The notes under the pieces are model-generated. The model ran no database searches, was not told where the DNA came from, and worked only from the letters and a program-made list of their open reading frames with translations. From Lunularia cruciata (taxonomy: Eukaryota > Streptophyta > Marchantiopsida > Lunulariales > Lunulariaceae), in the NCBI GenBank assembly GCA_948567375.1, contig OX419755.1:46952291-47016290 (forward strand): 64,000 bases of DNA, read 5' to 3'. Shown in pieces: positions 29,351 through 40,739 of the stretch. The translations under genes and the position numbers were made by a program. The first letter of the stretch is position 1. Each line of letters begins with the position of its first letter.

Positions 29351-30190
29351 CTATGCAGTAGTTGACAACTTCCTTTGGGTGATCACAGCTCTATTGTCTC
29401 TCAAGAATGCAACAAAACCTGCTTGTTGAGCCTCCTTCACTTTTGCTAATTCTCCCTTCTTTGCTTGCCATTGGAGAGGTGTGAGATCAGGGTCCAACCA
29501 AATACGCCGCCCCTTCAATATAGCCTTGTTATCCATCACTGCATTCCTTTGAGTTTGTGAGCCAAACCTCACCAAAATGCTTCTTGGTTGTGCACCTTGT
29601 TGTCTCAATCTATATGCTTGCAAAATCTGAGGATCATGGACTCTCAAAGAATCAGCAATAAAATCACACACTATGGCCTTGGTGTCTTCCTTCTCAGTCT
29701 CTGGCAAACTTGAAATTCTCAAGTTCTTCATTTTGACCAATTGGTTCTCCTTCTCAACCTCATGCTCTTGCAAGCAAGAGATTTGAGCCACCTTAGTAGC
29801 TTCAGCATAAGACTTCATCTTCACTTCTAATGTGTCCACAATCTGTTGGAGCCCTCCGCCTTGTGTAGCAATATCGTTGGCTTGTGCTCCCAAGGAAGCA
29901 ACTTTCTTGGTAGCATCAACCATCCCCTTGGTTGATGTTAACAGAGAGATAGAACTCTTCTTGAGGTCTTGAATCTCTTGGTTGCCTAGGTTCAAAGACT
30001 CTTTGACACTACTGATCTCAACCTTTATAAATTCCATATCACTCATGAGAGTACTCATGCACTAGGACATAGGTGCCATGAAGCTTCTAAGGTCCTTGTG
30101 GAAATCATTTGCTTTCCTATACATTTCAGCTAATTTTTGTTGCTTCATGGCTATATCAGCAATGTCTTTCACCATCTTGGACTCCTCCAT
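29351..30190 (-). pseudogene. LINE ORF1 (RNA-binding, coiled coil), one stop
   Basis: ATG at 30190-30188 (MEESKMVKDIADIAMKQQKL) and stop near 29351 give 279 codons with one internal TAG at 30062-30064, so the annotated frame is nearly intact. The N-terminal half is a heptad-rich coiled coil. The middle has the NLRISSLPE and IVCDFIADSL segments typical of the RRM-like domain of L1-type ORF1 proteins. The last third (AYRLRQQGAQPRSILVRF, GRRIWLDPDLTPLQW) fits the C-terminal domain. It would coat LINE RNA. It ends about 20 bp before the ORF2 coding block. A truncated copy of the start is at 46444-46525. Confidence 0.8.
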
Positions 30191-30303
30191 TGTGACAATC
30201 ACTTATCACTCACAGTCAATCTGGAAGTTTTACTTCCAACACCAAAAATTTAGGATTTTCAAGTAGACAGCACTACTGTTTTACAATTGTAAACACTACT
30301 AGG

Positions 30304-31694
30304 CAGGTGTTGAAGTAAAGACCTTGAAAAGTTGATTCTAATGAGATAAGAATCATCTCATTTGAACATGTGAGTGCAAAGATACTCTCTTTCAAATTGG
30401 CAGTGCACAGAGATACCAAAAGCTGCAAAATTTGAGGTACCTAGAGCTTCTAATCTGTGACCTAACCTGTAGCAATCAATTTTCAGTCTGAAGGTCTGAG
30501 TGAGCTGATTCTAAAGACACTAAGATCACTTCATTTGGATCATTGAGTACAAAGATACAATAGCTTGAATTTGCATTTCACAATGTTATGATGTCCAAAG
30601 AGTCACAGATTTCAAACTATCACAACTTCCTTATCTGACCTTCAATTTCTACAAATCAGACCTCAATAGAAACCTTGCACAATGCTCGTTCTATTGCCAC
30701 AAAAACCACTTGATTTGGACCTATAAGTACAGAGAAATCCTCCTTCACATGTGCAGATTTTAACACCAAGTAGTTGCAAGTGCTACAGTGAAACAAATGG
30801 TCATATCATCTGCGTTGGATATTCAAATATTTCAAATATGGACTCAATAGAAAGCCTATGACCATGGGGTTCTTATGACACAAGAATCACCTGAATTGGA
30901 TCTATGAGTGAGGAGAACTGGCACTGCAAAGTTGGTACTCCAAACACCAAGATGCAAGAGATGTGACAGAATGAGAATTACCACCACTGCTTGCTCAGAC
31001 CTCCATGTGCTGCAAGCTTGGCCTTGAAAGAGAGCTTGTAACTTATAGATTCTGATGCAGTAAATTTCACTAGATTTGCAGTTGTGACCACAGAGCAATA
31101 GCCTTCCCAATTCTCGCACAATAACAAGGACTACTCAAAATTGTCTCAGAATTGAAAAATTCAGATCTCCCTGAGTACTTCTCCAAACTGGACAAGCTTT
31201 ACCTTGAAAGAAAGCTCTCAGCATAGCGCTTCCAATGAGACTCTAATCATTCCATTTGCTCAAGTGTTGGAAGAGATACAGTCAATCGAATTTATAGTCC
31301 AAACCCTAAAATCTGCCAAAGATGACAGAATTCGAATCCTTGTAACTCTCTGCACAGATGTGTGTTTTTAGCATGCTTGCTCTCAATCGAAAGAGCTCTT
31401 CAAGGCCCATCCATTGCCACATAAATCACTCCATTTGGACTCTTGATGATGAAGAAATGATCTCTCAAGTATTGAACCTCTCTCAAAAAATTCAAGCACT
31501 CATAACTTTTGCCACAAAGCTCAGAATGGTGCAATCTTGGTGTCCATAGAAAGCTCTTGGCAAGGCACTTCAAACAAAACCAAAATCGCAAGATTTGGAT
31601 GAGCAAGTGCTAAGATATGACTATCTGAATTTTCGGGAAAATCTCCTCTCTCAAATTTTCGAAAATCTACTCAATCTGAAAATCTGAGTATAAG
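30304..31694 (-). promoter_or_regulatory. LINE 5' UTR made of about eight 180-bp monomers
   Basis: A degenerate core (consensus near ATCACTNCATTTGGA) recurs at 30359, 30532, 30712, 30893, 31073, 31253, 31432 and 31592, giving spacings of 173, 180, 181, 180, 180, 179 and 160 bp. A second landmark (CAATAGAAAG / CTTGAAAGAAAG) recurs in phase at 30664, 30844, 31023, 31203, 31384 and 31543. No coding frame. Tandem 5' monomers act as promoters in some mammalian L1 families. That role here is inference. Confidence 0.8.
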
Positions 31695-31850
31695 TGACCC
31701 GAAGCCACTTTACGACCCAAAGCCACTTTACCTCGGGTTTCATCCCGAAAACTCTTTTCTTTGCTTTCTTTGGCCATACATGTGCAATCCGACTTCTTTA
31801 TACACTTCTTCTTCTCTATTTTGAAAAAAACAAAAAATGTAGGCACCACA
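31695..31850 (-). mobile_element. First part of antisense family-B LTR
   Basis: On the minus strand it starts TGTGGTGCCTACATTTTTTG at 31850 and runs to 31695, where the LINE interrupts it. It continues at 26003. Contains the segment matching 1226-1340. Confidence 0.8.
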
Positions 31851-32188
31851 AACTTCCACTTCTTCTACGTGTTGCTTTCTCGTCACTATCAAGACATGCT
31901 TCTTCTGCCCCCGCCATTTCTTGAAGTGTACTTTTTTGCCACATACCAAGGTTGTTAGACAGTCGTTGTATTGGCCTTCGCTTCCCAATCTGAAGATGAT
32001 GCTCTTTGGACTTCTTTCTTTGTACTCCTCTCCTGAGTACCTCCATCATCGGATCCGAAGTTGACTTCTTTGGATTCCTCCAAAGACACTCCCGTCCATT
32101 CCTTCTTTCACAATTCAGCTTTCTTTGCTTACTTCTTCTCCAAATGCTAATAAACAGAAAAAAAAAAACAAAAAATGTGGGCACCATA
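31851..32188 (-). mobile_element. Variant family-B LTR (LTR1) fragment, antisense
   Basis: Starts TATGGTGCCCACATTTTTTG at 32188 (minus) and is homologous to 6768-7095, sharing 'TCCGATGATGGAGGTACTC' and 'AAGAAATGGCGGGGGCAG'. It is cut at 31851 by the start of another family-B LTR. At 32188 it abuts LINE 5' UTR sequence. Confidence 0.75.
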
Positions 32189-32500
32189 GGTTTTCAAGAG
32201 TGCTTGATATCAGTCAAAAGATCTGTCCAAGGTGCATCCGATGCCACAAATATCACCCCATTTGGACTCTTGATGGTGAAACAAACCCTCAAATATAGAT
32301 CCTTTGTCATAAAATTCAATCACTCATAACTTTTGACACAAAGCTCAGAATGATGGAATCTTGGTGGTCTTGGAAAGCTCTTAGCGAGGCGCTCCTAACA
32401 AGACTAAAATCTCAAGGTTTGGACAAGTTTGTGGTAAGATATGGCATGCCAAATTTTCGGAAAATCTCCTCTCCTAAAATTTCGAAATCTCAAGGGTTCT
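32189..32500 (-). mobile_element. LINE 5' UTR fragment, antisense
   Basis: Matches the distal monomers of the LINE 5' UTR (31390-31680), including the CCATTTGGACTCTTGATG core and the GAATTTTCGG-like end. It appears to be the target into which the family-B LTR at 32188 inserted. Confidence 0.7.
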
Positions 32501-32683
32501 CAAGGGTGCATGGATATGAAAAGATCATGACCAAGGTTAGTTTACATCAGACCAGTTTGTTACACATTGGTCAAATGCCCCAAGCTCTTGCCTAGGCTCA
32601 CATTTCATGTGTTTTGTATTGTGTTTTCAGCCTTTTGACTCTTTGGGTCTTCCAGGCTTTATATTTCATTTTTTCATTGATAC
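32501..32683 (+). mobile_element. LINE 3'-end fragment
   Basis: Encodes the last residues of ORF2 (TKVSLHQTSLLHIGQMP) and the conserved 3' UTR with hairpin. It ends in a TTCATTG-like tail at 32683, where another LINE fragment begins. Confidence 0.8.
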
Positions 32684-33925
32684 ATGCACTCCTTTATGTA
32701 GATGATGTAGTGCTTCTCTCCCTAATCCACAAAGTTTACATAACATGTTGGATTCTCTTTTTACTTTTGCAATCAAAAGAAAATGGAGGTGAACCTTAAT
32801 GAGTCCAAGGTGATTGTGGTTGGTTCTAAAGGTGTCACACCTTTCTTTTTAAATGGACAGCATTGGAGCAAGCTTCTTCTTATAAGTACTTGGGCCTTGA
32901 GTTTTCTCATGACTATAGTTGGTCTACTTGTGCGAAGATGAGAATCAATGTAGGGTTTAGAGTTTTGTATTCACTCATGAATTGCTCTAGACTTGCTCAA
33001 TTTACCACATGGGAGTTGAAAAAGGTGTTGTTCAAATCTCTTCTACAACCAGTGGTTCCTTATGGCGCTCAGATTTGGGGTCCAAGTACTAAGCAAAAAT
33101 GATGGCAAAAGGTGGAGAAAGTTCAAAAATTGTTTTTGTGTGATGAACTTGGGGTGAGGATTCAAACTCCTTATGTATTGTTGCTTGTTGAAATAGGATT
33201 TTTGCCTCTTGACGCTGAAGCTTTGTTCTTAGCTCTCACATATACCACTAAGGTGAGGTCCATGGAGCATGAGAGACTTCCATACCAAGCATTTTGTGCC
33301 ACTCTATCTATAGGTTGGTAGACAGATCTGATTGCATGGGCAATAAGGTGGAATGTTTGTGAGCAATATTGGAGATTGGAGCCTATTGCACTAAGAGAAG
33401 TGATCATGGAGCAGTTCTTACTTTGCTTATGGCAGCAACCCGGTAACAAGATAGTGTTCTATTGGTAGTTTGTAAATCCTATGTTGGTGTATTATCTCTT
33501 GGCAATGATTTCTACTTCACTTAGACATGTTATTGCTCAGTATAGAACTAGTTCTCATAGACTAGAAGTAGAACAAGGACATTGGCAGCAGATAGAGCAC
33601 TCCATGCAACTTTGCAAAATGTGTACTATGAGCAAAGTTGAGGATGAGCACCATGTGTTTGTTGATTGCACTTGTTACATGCAGATCAGAGTTAGACATT
33701 AGATTACTTGTAGTGATTTCTCAACTCTCTTACAAGTTGAAGCTTTAGCCTTAGGGATGTATATGACGGAGATTAGTTTACATTGGACCAATTTATTTTA
33801 GATTGGTTTGATGCACTAGGATCTTGCCTAGAATCACATTTCATGTGTTTTGTATTGTGTTTCTAGCCTTTTGACTCTTTGGGTCTTCCATGCTTTATAT
33901 TTCATTGTTCATTGTTCATATTTTA
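32684..33925 (+). pseudogene. 5'-truncated LINE copy (RT C-terminus to tail)
   Basis: Begins inside the reverse transcriptase at HALLYVDDVVLLS (first catalytic-box Ala now Val). It runs through SSYKYLGLEFSHDYSW near 32880, the 'FLCDELGVRIQTPYVL' block near 33135 and the Cys/His knuckle CKMCTMSKVEDEHH near 33615, to the hairpin and 7-bp tail near 33925. It has frameshifts near 32850 and 33105 and several stops. Ordinary 5' truncation by incomplete reverse transcription. Confidence 0.88.
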
Positions 33926-34063
33926 GTTTTTACCCTATTAGTAGAAGTACTCTTTTGATGATACTTCTATCTAATCTATTTTGTCCAACATGTATAACAT
34001 CATTCCAGATGTTACCAAACCAAATTTCACATCAAGATCATATGGCTAGCTTTTGGTATTACA
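33926..34063 (-). mobile_element. Family-C LTR fragment
   Basis: On the minus strand it starts TGTAATACCAAAAGCTAGCC at 34063 and matches the first 138 bp of the element C LTRs (36209, 42043). It stops at the LINE tail at 33925. Confidence 0.8.
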
Positions 34064-34192
34064 AAAACACAATACAAAACACAACTCTAACTTCCATGAG
34101 TAGTCTCTCTAGATCATCAATGAAGATTCCAAACAAAATTGGGGATAAAGAGCAATCTTGAATCACACCCATTGTGCTAAGGACATCTTGAG
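34064..34192 (-). mobile_element. Rearranged LINE fragment
   Basis: A few bases of LINE 3' UTR (34064-34082) are followed by a piece of reverse transcriptase on the minus strand (SQDVLSTMGVIQ ... FGIFIDDLERLL). Internally deleted and non-functional. Confidence 0.7.
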
Positions 34193-34655
34193 ATTCCTAC
34201 TTTTCCCTAGATTCCATTAGCAACTCCATGAGTGCACTTTTTGACCTTTGGTACTAATTGTAACTTGAAAATCTTGAATGGCATTTCTCAATTTCCTGAA
34301 ACTTGCAAGAGCATATGCTTTGCTTGTGGTGGATCAAGCACCATAGACTATATGCTCACCTCACCCAGTGAGGTATACACCTTGTCTCAGATTTTTTTAT
34401 TTTAAATCCTCAACCTGAATTTGACCATGCACTTCTATCATGTGCTATCCTTCTTCCTTGCTAATAGAACCGCATTACCTATTGAGCATCCTTTAGAGGG
34501 AAACTTTGTCTAGATTTTCACAAGCAACATTTTTACCATCAAGCTATCCGATTGAAATTGAGCTCTATGGATTGGAGTTCTGATTTTCAAGAAATTAATG
34601 ATCAGTTGGTTGCACTTCTTCAATCTACATCTAAACCAGACTAGCTAAAATGTCA
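34193..34655 (+). pseudogene. LINE endonuclease fragment
   Basis: Plus-strand copy of the endonuclease C-terminal half: CNLKILNGISQFPETCKS, then CFACGGSSTIDYMLTSPSE, then a frameshifted remainder through the linker to about 34655. Several stops. Confidence 0.8.
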
Positions 34656-36208
34656 AAGACTCTCAAATGTTGACTTGGAGGATTTGAAAGTTTGAGAGGA
34701 GAGGAGTCCCAAAATTTTGGCAAGCCATATTTCACTATTTACATGTCCAAACAGTGAAATTCTGGTCTTTTTAGAAGCACCTTGCCAAGAGCTTTCCATA
34801 GCTACCCAAAGTGCATCATTCTAAACTCTTTGCAAAAGTTATGACTGGTTGAAATTTCTGACAGAGGATCCAGATTTGAGAGTTTGAATTTTCATCATAT
34901 GGTGCCCAAATAGTGTGATTTTTGTGGCACTCCATGCGCCTTGAACAGCTCTTTTGATTGATATCAAGCACTCTTAAAGACCACATGTATGCAAAAAGTT
35001 ACAAGGATTTGAATTCTGTCATCTTTGGCAAATTTTAAGGTTTGAACTGCAATTCCGAATGATTTTATCTCTACCAATACTTTAGCAAATGGAGTGATTA
35101 GGAACTCATTGGAAGCCCCATGATGAGAGCTTTCTTTCAAGGTAAAGCTTGTGCAAATTGGAGCAATACACAAAGATTTCAAAAAATTTGCATTTTGAGA
35201 AAGGTTTGAGCAGTCCATGTGATTGTGCAAGAATTTGGAGGGGTAATATTGTGCGGTTACAAGTGCAAATCCAAAGAAAATTGTTGCATCAGAATCTGCA
35301 ACTTACAAGCTCTCTATCAAGGCCAATCTTGTAGCATATGAAGGTCTGAGCAAGCAATGGTGACAATTCTGACTCTATCACATCTCGTGCATCTTGGTGT
35401 TTGCACAAACTTTGTAGTGCCAGTTCTCTTCACTCACAAATCCAATCTAGGTGATTCTTGTGTCATAAGAACCACATAGTCATATGCTTCCTATTGAACC
35501 CATATTTGAATAATTTTAATATCCAAGGCAGATGATATGACCATTTGTTTCACTATGACATTTCCAAGTTGCAACACTCTACACAAGTGTGTAGAGTTTT
35601 GTTTTGGAATATTCATGGGCTCACACATACCATGTACTCCAGCGCTAAGCCTTTGTGGGATGATACTGATCTGATCAATCTTGTGGAGATATGGGAACAT
35701 GAAGGAAACACCATTCAAGACATTGAAGGTTTCACTCTTGTCGGTTTAACCTGGAACAAGCGGAGGCAACATAGAGAAAGGGGCTTTGGAGGTATTGCTA
35801 CTCAAAAACTGTAGACTATATGCTCACCTCACTCAATGATATACACCTTGTCTTAGAGTTTTTTTGCTTTAGGTCCTCAACTAGAATCTGACCATGCACT
35901 TTTATTGTGTGCCATTGTTCTTCCTTGCTCCAATAGAACCACATTACCTATTGAGCATGCCTTAAGAGGGAAACTCCGTCTAGATTTTCACAATAGAGGA
36001 TCTATACCAACAAGTTATCCAAGAGAAATTGAGCCCCATGGAGTGGAGTTCTGATTTTTAATAATGTAGTGATTAGTTGGTTGCACTTCTTCAATCTACA
36101 TCTACTACTATATTTCCAAGAGGTTCTCATATGAAGAGACTTGGTCTCTCTTGAAATAGGTGGTATGATGTAGATTGTAAAATGGCAAGGATCACAGCTA
36201 TGGATAGG
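34656..36208 (+). pseudogene. LINE copy D, 5' part (5' UTR and endonuclease), ORF1 deleted
   Basis: The 5' UTR monomers run from about 34660 to 35560. They then jump directly to the start of ORF2 (VLFWNIHGLTHTMYS near 35600). Relative to the LINE at 26004-31694, about 1.45 kb containing the proximal 5' UTR and all of ORF1 is missing. The endonuclease has a second deletion near 35810 (GIAT joined to a later 'TICSPH' block) and many stops. At 36208 the copy is split by element C and continues at 42869. Confidence 0.8.
36204..36208 (+). other. Target-site duplication of element C, left copy
   Basis: ATAGG here and ATAGG at 42869-42873, a perfect 5-bp duplication in the LINE codons for MDR. Confidence 0.92.
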
Positions 36209-36949
36209 TGTAATACCAAGAGCTAGCCATATGATCTAGACATGAAATTTGGTTTGGTAACATCTGGAATCATATGATACGTGATGGTCAAAATAGATCA
36301 GATAGAAATATCACCAAAAGAGTACTTCTACTAATAGAGTAGAAACTGAAATAGACTTGAAAACCTTAGAACCAATAACTAGACATATGATTTAAAGGTG
36401 AGAATTGATTTGGTAATATCTAGAAGGATGTTACACACGATGGACTAAACATATTAGAAAAAGATAGCACCAAAAGGGGACTTCTACTAATAGAGTAGGA
36501 ACCAAAATATGCCTAAAATTTGTGAAGGCAATTTCAAAGGCCTAAATAGATGAATTAGACCTCAAAAATGTACAGATCCCCCCCTCCCAAATAGAGGAAA
36601 GGCTGGCCTTCCCCTCCCCTTGGTTTGTCTCATCAAGAGCTTTCCAATGGTACCTCACCCATGTGATTCCAAGATTCCTAGTGGAAGATTCCCTAAAAGA
36701 TTCCCTTTGGTCAAAGCTTGTTTGACCAACCAGATAGGACCAAGACCAACATGTCACCCATCCAAGTAAGTAATCCAAGGATGGAGCTTGCTGACATGTC
36801 ACCTATCTATGTGCCTAGTCCTATGGTGTAGCTTCTTTGGAGGAGATCATCTTTATCTATATAATAAAGAGAAGGTGCTCCTTTGGAGCATCAAATGATT
36901 GAGTGTGAAATCTATGTTTTCTCTCTTCTCTTGTCCTTTGAGTATTATA
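36209..36949 (+). repeat. 5' LTR of element C
   Basis: Starts TGTAATACCAAGAGCTAGCC. The end is now TATTATA (CA decayed to TA). U3 holds two related about-155-bp units (the TTTGGTAA-ATCT block at 36253 and 36408). A C-rich run is near 36578. Confidence 0.85.
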
Positions 36950-36950
36950 A

Positions 36951-36961
36951 TGGTATCAGAG
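36951..36961 (+). other. Primer-binding site, initiator tRNA-Met
   Basis: TGGTATCAGAG begins one base after the LTR, the standard plant tRNA-iMet complement. Confidence 0.9.
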
Positions 36962-37540
36962 TGAGTGTTTTAGTCCAAGAGAGTGTATCATCCCTCTTGG
37001 AAGAGCATAAACTACTGAAATTGAGTAATTTGAGGTGGAGAACATAGAGTAATTGCTAGACTTAGGAAGGGCTTTAGAGAGTGGATGGGATGGATGCACC
37101 GGGGGACAATTTCCCGCACTTAGCTTTCCATTCTTGAATCTATTCCACATCAAGGTTATGTACATCCAGTGTGAGCAAATGAGAGTATCGCTAATTTATC
37201 ACTTTGGAGCAAAATTCATGGACAAAGTGATGAACTCACCAAACCCGATGATTCTACTTGTGTTGGTATACAACAGAGAGTGGGATTTGACAATCTACAT
37301 TCTATTATGTGTTATGGATGTGAATGTCCCAAATCCTCCCTTTCAACACTCAAGTAGAAATTCATTATGTAGTGAGACCAAAAGTGATGTTTAGAGATTT
37401 TGTGGAATTTTGGTGAGTATTATCAACGAGTGATAGCTTCTGAGGTCCCAACGGTAGTTCCAATAGTTTGTGCGCTTCCCAGAGTGATCATGTTGACTTT
37501 GTATTGAAGTAGACATTAGCAATTGAGTGTTGCAAGAACC

Positions 37541-38640
37541 ATGGATCCGTAATTGCAAGAGTTGTTGAACAAATTTTGAGAGATTAAGATGATCATGGAG
37601 ACATTACAAAGTCAAGTGCTGATCCTCAAGGTTGATCAAGCAATGCAAGAAGAAGAGCCATCTCAAAACCTTGTACCTAAGATTGAAGTACTTGGAGAGG
37701 CACCTGTGCCTACAAACCCTATCAATGATGAAGCCACATTGCTACTCCGGATGAAGAAGACCTGCAACATTGAGCCTTATAAGGTGCAGCATACAATGGG
37801 AGTAGTGGAAAAATGAATCTCAAGAATGAACTGATATTTCCAATTGTTTTCAATAGAGATCACAAAGCATGTTGTAGGCGTGTTTGCATGTAGGTTACTT
37901 GACCGATAAATCACCTACATAGTACGATGCTTGGGAATGATCCATGTTGGCAGAGAGAAGGGAGGTCACATAGATAGCAATACAAGAAGGATTGTTGAAG
38001 AATTTCCAATTGGTGGATTCCATGCAGATGGCCCAAATCTGACTAGGGATTGAGACAAAAGAATAGCATACAAGAGTATGAAGAGTCATTTTTGGATCTA
38101 CAAGTCACAATAACTAACATGAGTCCAATAGAGGCTCTCAACAATTTCAAACGAGGATTGAAGGAGTGGATTTGCAAAGAAGTCATGGTGCAAAATCTTT
38201 GCACAGTATTTGAAGCCATTGCTTGTGCACAAAGAATAGCAAGAGCATTGGATGGATGTGAAGGAGTAGTTCCACCTCAACACTATCAAGCAGAAATGCC
38301 ACACATAGGTGGACTAGTACCAATAGAATTGGGCAACCTTTGATTTCAAGATCAAGGAGCAAGACCGCTTCAAGGAGAGCATGGATGGATAGAAGAACAA
38401 AGAGATGGAGTCCTACGAGGAGAAGGAACTCAAGTTGAACAATGCCATTGTAACAATTATGGTTGTATTGGGCACATATCTACCAACTATCGTACTTGTT
38501 TCCCTAGTGGCTCTTGGCCTTCATGCAGGCAATCTTTGAACAACATGGAGAGATGCACTAAAGAGAAGGAGGTGGAGATCACTTTGGAAAACAAAGATCG
38601 CTAGTAAATGTACCTTGTGACCTTATTGGCTCAATAAGGA
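37541..38640 (+). pseudogene. Chromovirus gag, element C
   Basis: ATG at 37541 (MDP, then stop). A homologous antisense frame at 55418-54771 shares 'NKFQEIKM', 'LQSQV' and LLLRMKKTCNIEPYK. The capsid block NMSPIEALNNFKRGLKEWIC is near 38118. A degenerate zinc knuckle near 38442 (CHCNNYGCIGHISTNY) has lost at least two cysteines to Tyr. Stops and frameshifts throughout. Confidence 0.8.
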
Positions 38641-39120
38641 AGCAAAGAAGCAAAGGAAGGAAGAAGACAAACGTGCAAAGGTCCCGAAAGGCAACCTCAC
38701 AATTGATTGTCGTGAATGGATCCTAGAAGGCAATCAAGTAAGAGTATTAATAGATCCGAGAGCAACAAAGAATTTCTTGTCTTGCTCTATTGCAATAAGA
38801 TTGGGAATAGATCTAGAGAGAGATGAGAGTGAAAAAGTAGAGTTACCTAACGGGCAAACAACAAGGATTGAATCATTACCTAGACTGGTAACATTCTCTA
38901 TAAGAGAATATCAAGAACCAATTGAGTGGCAAGTGATACAATTAGCTTGTTATGATGCAATCTTAAGCATGCCATGGATGGAGCATTTCAACCCTATGGT
39001 AGATTAGAGGAAGAAAGTAGTGAGAACCCACCAATGGTCAATCTTTGGGGTTAAAGAAAAATCACACAAGCAAGAATTGCATTTGTATGTCATAGGGATG
39101 GCAACTGTCTATAAGACCGA
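38641..39120 (+). pseudogene. Chromovirus protease, element C
   Basis: The retropepsin loop reads VLIDPRATKNFLS near 38745, with the canonical DSG/DTG replaced by DPR, followed by IAIRLGIDLERDESEKVELP and a hydrophobic second strand. The antisense family-C copy at 54395-54189 has LIDLGAIENFLS. Inactive. Confidence 0.8.
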
Positions 39121-39179
39121 TAGATGTTTCATGGGTCTAATAAGGGAAGTCTAGAGTGCACAACTTGATGGACAAATTC

Positions 39180-40500
39180 TTGAGAAATTGAAGGATGTGT
39201 TGGATGAGTTTCAAGATGTCTTTCTTGATGATCTACCATCTGGATTACCACCAAAAAGGAGAGTAGATCATAAAATTGAGACACTCCCGAGGAAGACACC
39301 TCCTTGTAAGGCCCCATATTGCCTAGCACCTCATGAGTTGGAAGAGTGTAAGACTAAAATTGAGGAAATGCTACAGAAAGAGTTCATTCAACCTAGCATA
39401 CCTATGGGGCTCCTATCTTGTTTGTGAAGAAGAAGGATAGTATAACGCGCATGTGCATTGACTATTGGGGTCTCAATCAGCAAATAGTTAAGAATAAATA
39501 CCCCTTACCTTGCATGGATGACATGTTTGATCAACTCCATGGAGCAAAATACTTCACCAAATTGGACTTGCAGAGTCATTACAATCAAATCCAAATTGCA
39601 AAGGAGGATGTGTACAAAATTGCTTTTTGAACCAAGTATGGCCACTTTGAGTATCTCGTGATGCCTTTTGGCCTCACCAATGCACCTGCCACTTTCATGA
39701 ATCTAATGAATGACATATTTCATCCATACTTAGATAAGTCTATTATTGTCTTCTTGGACGACATCTTAGTATACAATAGCACAATGAAAAAATAGAAATA
39801 GCATCTATGAGAAGTCCTCCAAATTCTAAGACAAAATTGATTGTATACCAAAATCTCAAAGTGCAAGTTTGGCAAGTCTAAAGTAGACTACTTGGGGCAT
39901 AGAGTAAGTGTAGAGGACATTCAAGTATTGATAGATAAAATAGAGGTCATACAAAAATAGAGTGCCTCAAAAGATCATACTCAACTCAAGAGCTTCTTGG
40001 GTTTGATGGGATTTTATCATAGATTTGTCAAGGACTTCTCTAAGGTTGCACAGCCTTTAACGACACTACTTGGCAAGGGAAAGAAGTGGACATGGAGAAC
40101 CGCACAAGAGTTGGTCTTTCAAGAATTGAAAGCTACCTTGCTACATGCACTAATCTTGAAGTGGTATGACCCAAAACGTCCAATCAATTTGGCTATATAT
40201 GCATTAGGTATAGCAATAGGAGCAATCCTACAACAAGAGTGGCATGATGGATGGCATCTAATTGCATATTTCTATCAAAAGTTGTTATTGGTAGAGCACA
40301 ACTACCACACCACAGAACAAGAAGAGTTGGCCATCGTTCTTGCAACCAAGCATTGGAAGCACTATCTAGGCGAGAAGGCATTTGCAGTAGAGACAGGCCA
40401 CAAACCTCTAGTCTACCTTGAGACGTAGAAGGATCTATCTCATGCCAAATTTGGTGGGCAAAGTGGCAACAATGCTTCAACATGACAATCACTTATGTGG
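39180..40500 (+). pseudogene. Chromovirus reverse transcriptase and RNase H, element C
   Basis: RT with DDLPSGLPPKR near 39230, KNKYPLPCMDDMFDQLHGAK near 39490, [10 protein letters not shown] near 39668 and the catalytic FLDDILVY box near 39753. RNase H and connection follow from GFYHRFVKDFSKVAQPL (40003) through EHNYHTTEQEELAIVLATK near 40300. Lesions: frameshift near 39410, TGA 39628-39630, TAG near 39796, and TAG at 39958. The LDDILVY form and the C-terminal chromodomain place it among plant chromoviruses. Confidence 0.9.
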
Positions 40501-40739
40501 AAGGTAAAAAGCAACTTATAGATGCATTCACCCGCATGCCAGTGGCAAACAACTTGGTAGTAGAGGTTAAGATTAACCTTGAATTCTGGCCAGAGATTTT
40601 GGTTGCTACAAAAACTAATCCACAGATTGTAGAAGCACAATCATCCAAAAGCATCACCAGCACCCAAGGACTCACCTTTTGTGATGGCAGATTATGGATC
40701 CCAAATGTCCTAAAATTACGCACTAGCAAAATGGTGCAT

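Larger units (their letters stand above)
26004..31694 (-). mobile_element. Near full-length LINE (non-LTR retrotransposon), 5.7 kb
   Basis: Bounded on both sides by the two halves of one family-B LTR (26003 and 31695), which join with no base lost. This defines both ends. From 5' to 3' on the minus strand: a tandem-repeat 5' UTR (31694-about 30304), ORF1 (30190-29351), ORF2 (29332-26103), a 3' UTR with a hairpin, and a short-repeat tail. Target duplication is absent or at most the 3 bp TGA. Several stops make it inactive. Many fragments of the same family lie at 32189-48645. Confidence 0.9.

Noticed and set aside
30062..30064. Internal TAG as the true upstream boundary of ORF1
   Set aside because: The codons upstream stay in frame and are conserved in copy E (46444 onward), so the longer start is more likely and the TAG is a lesion.
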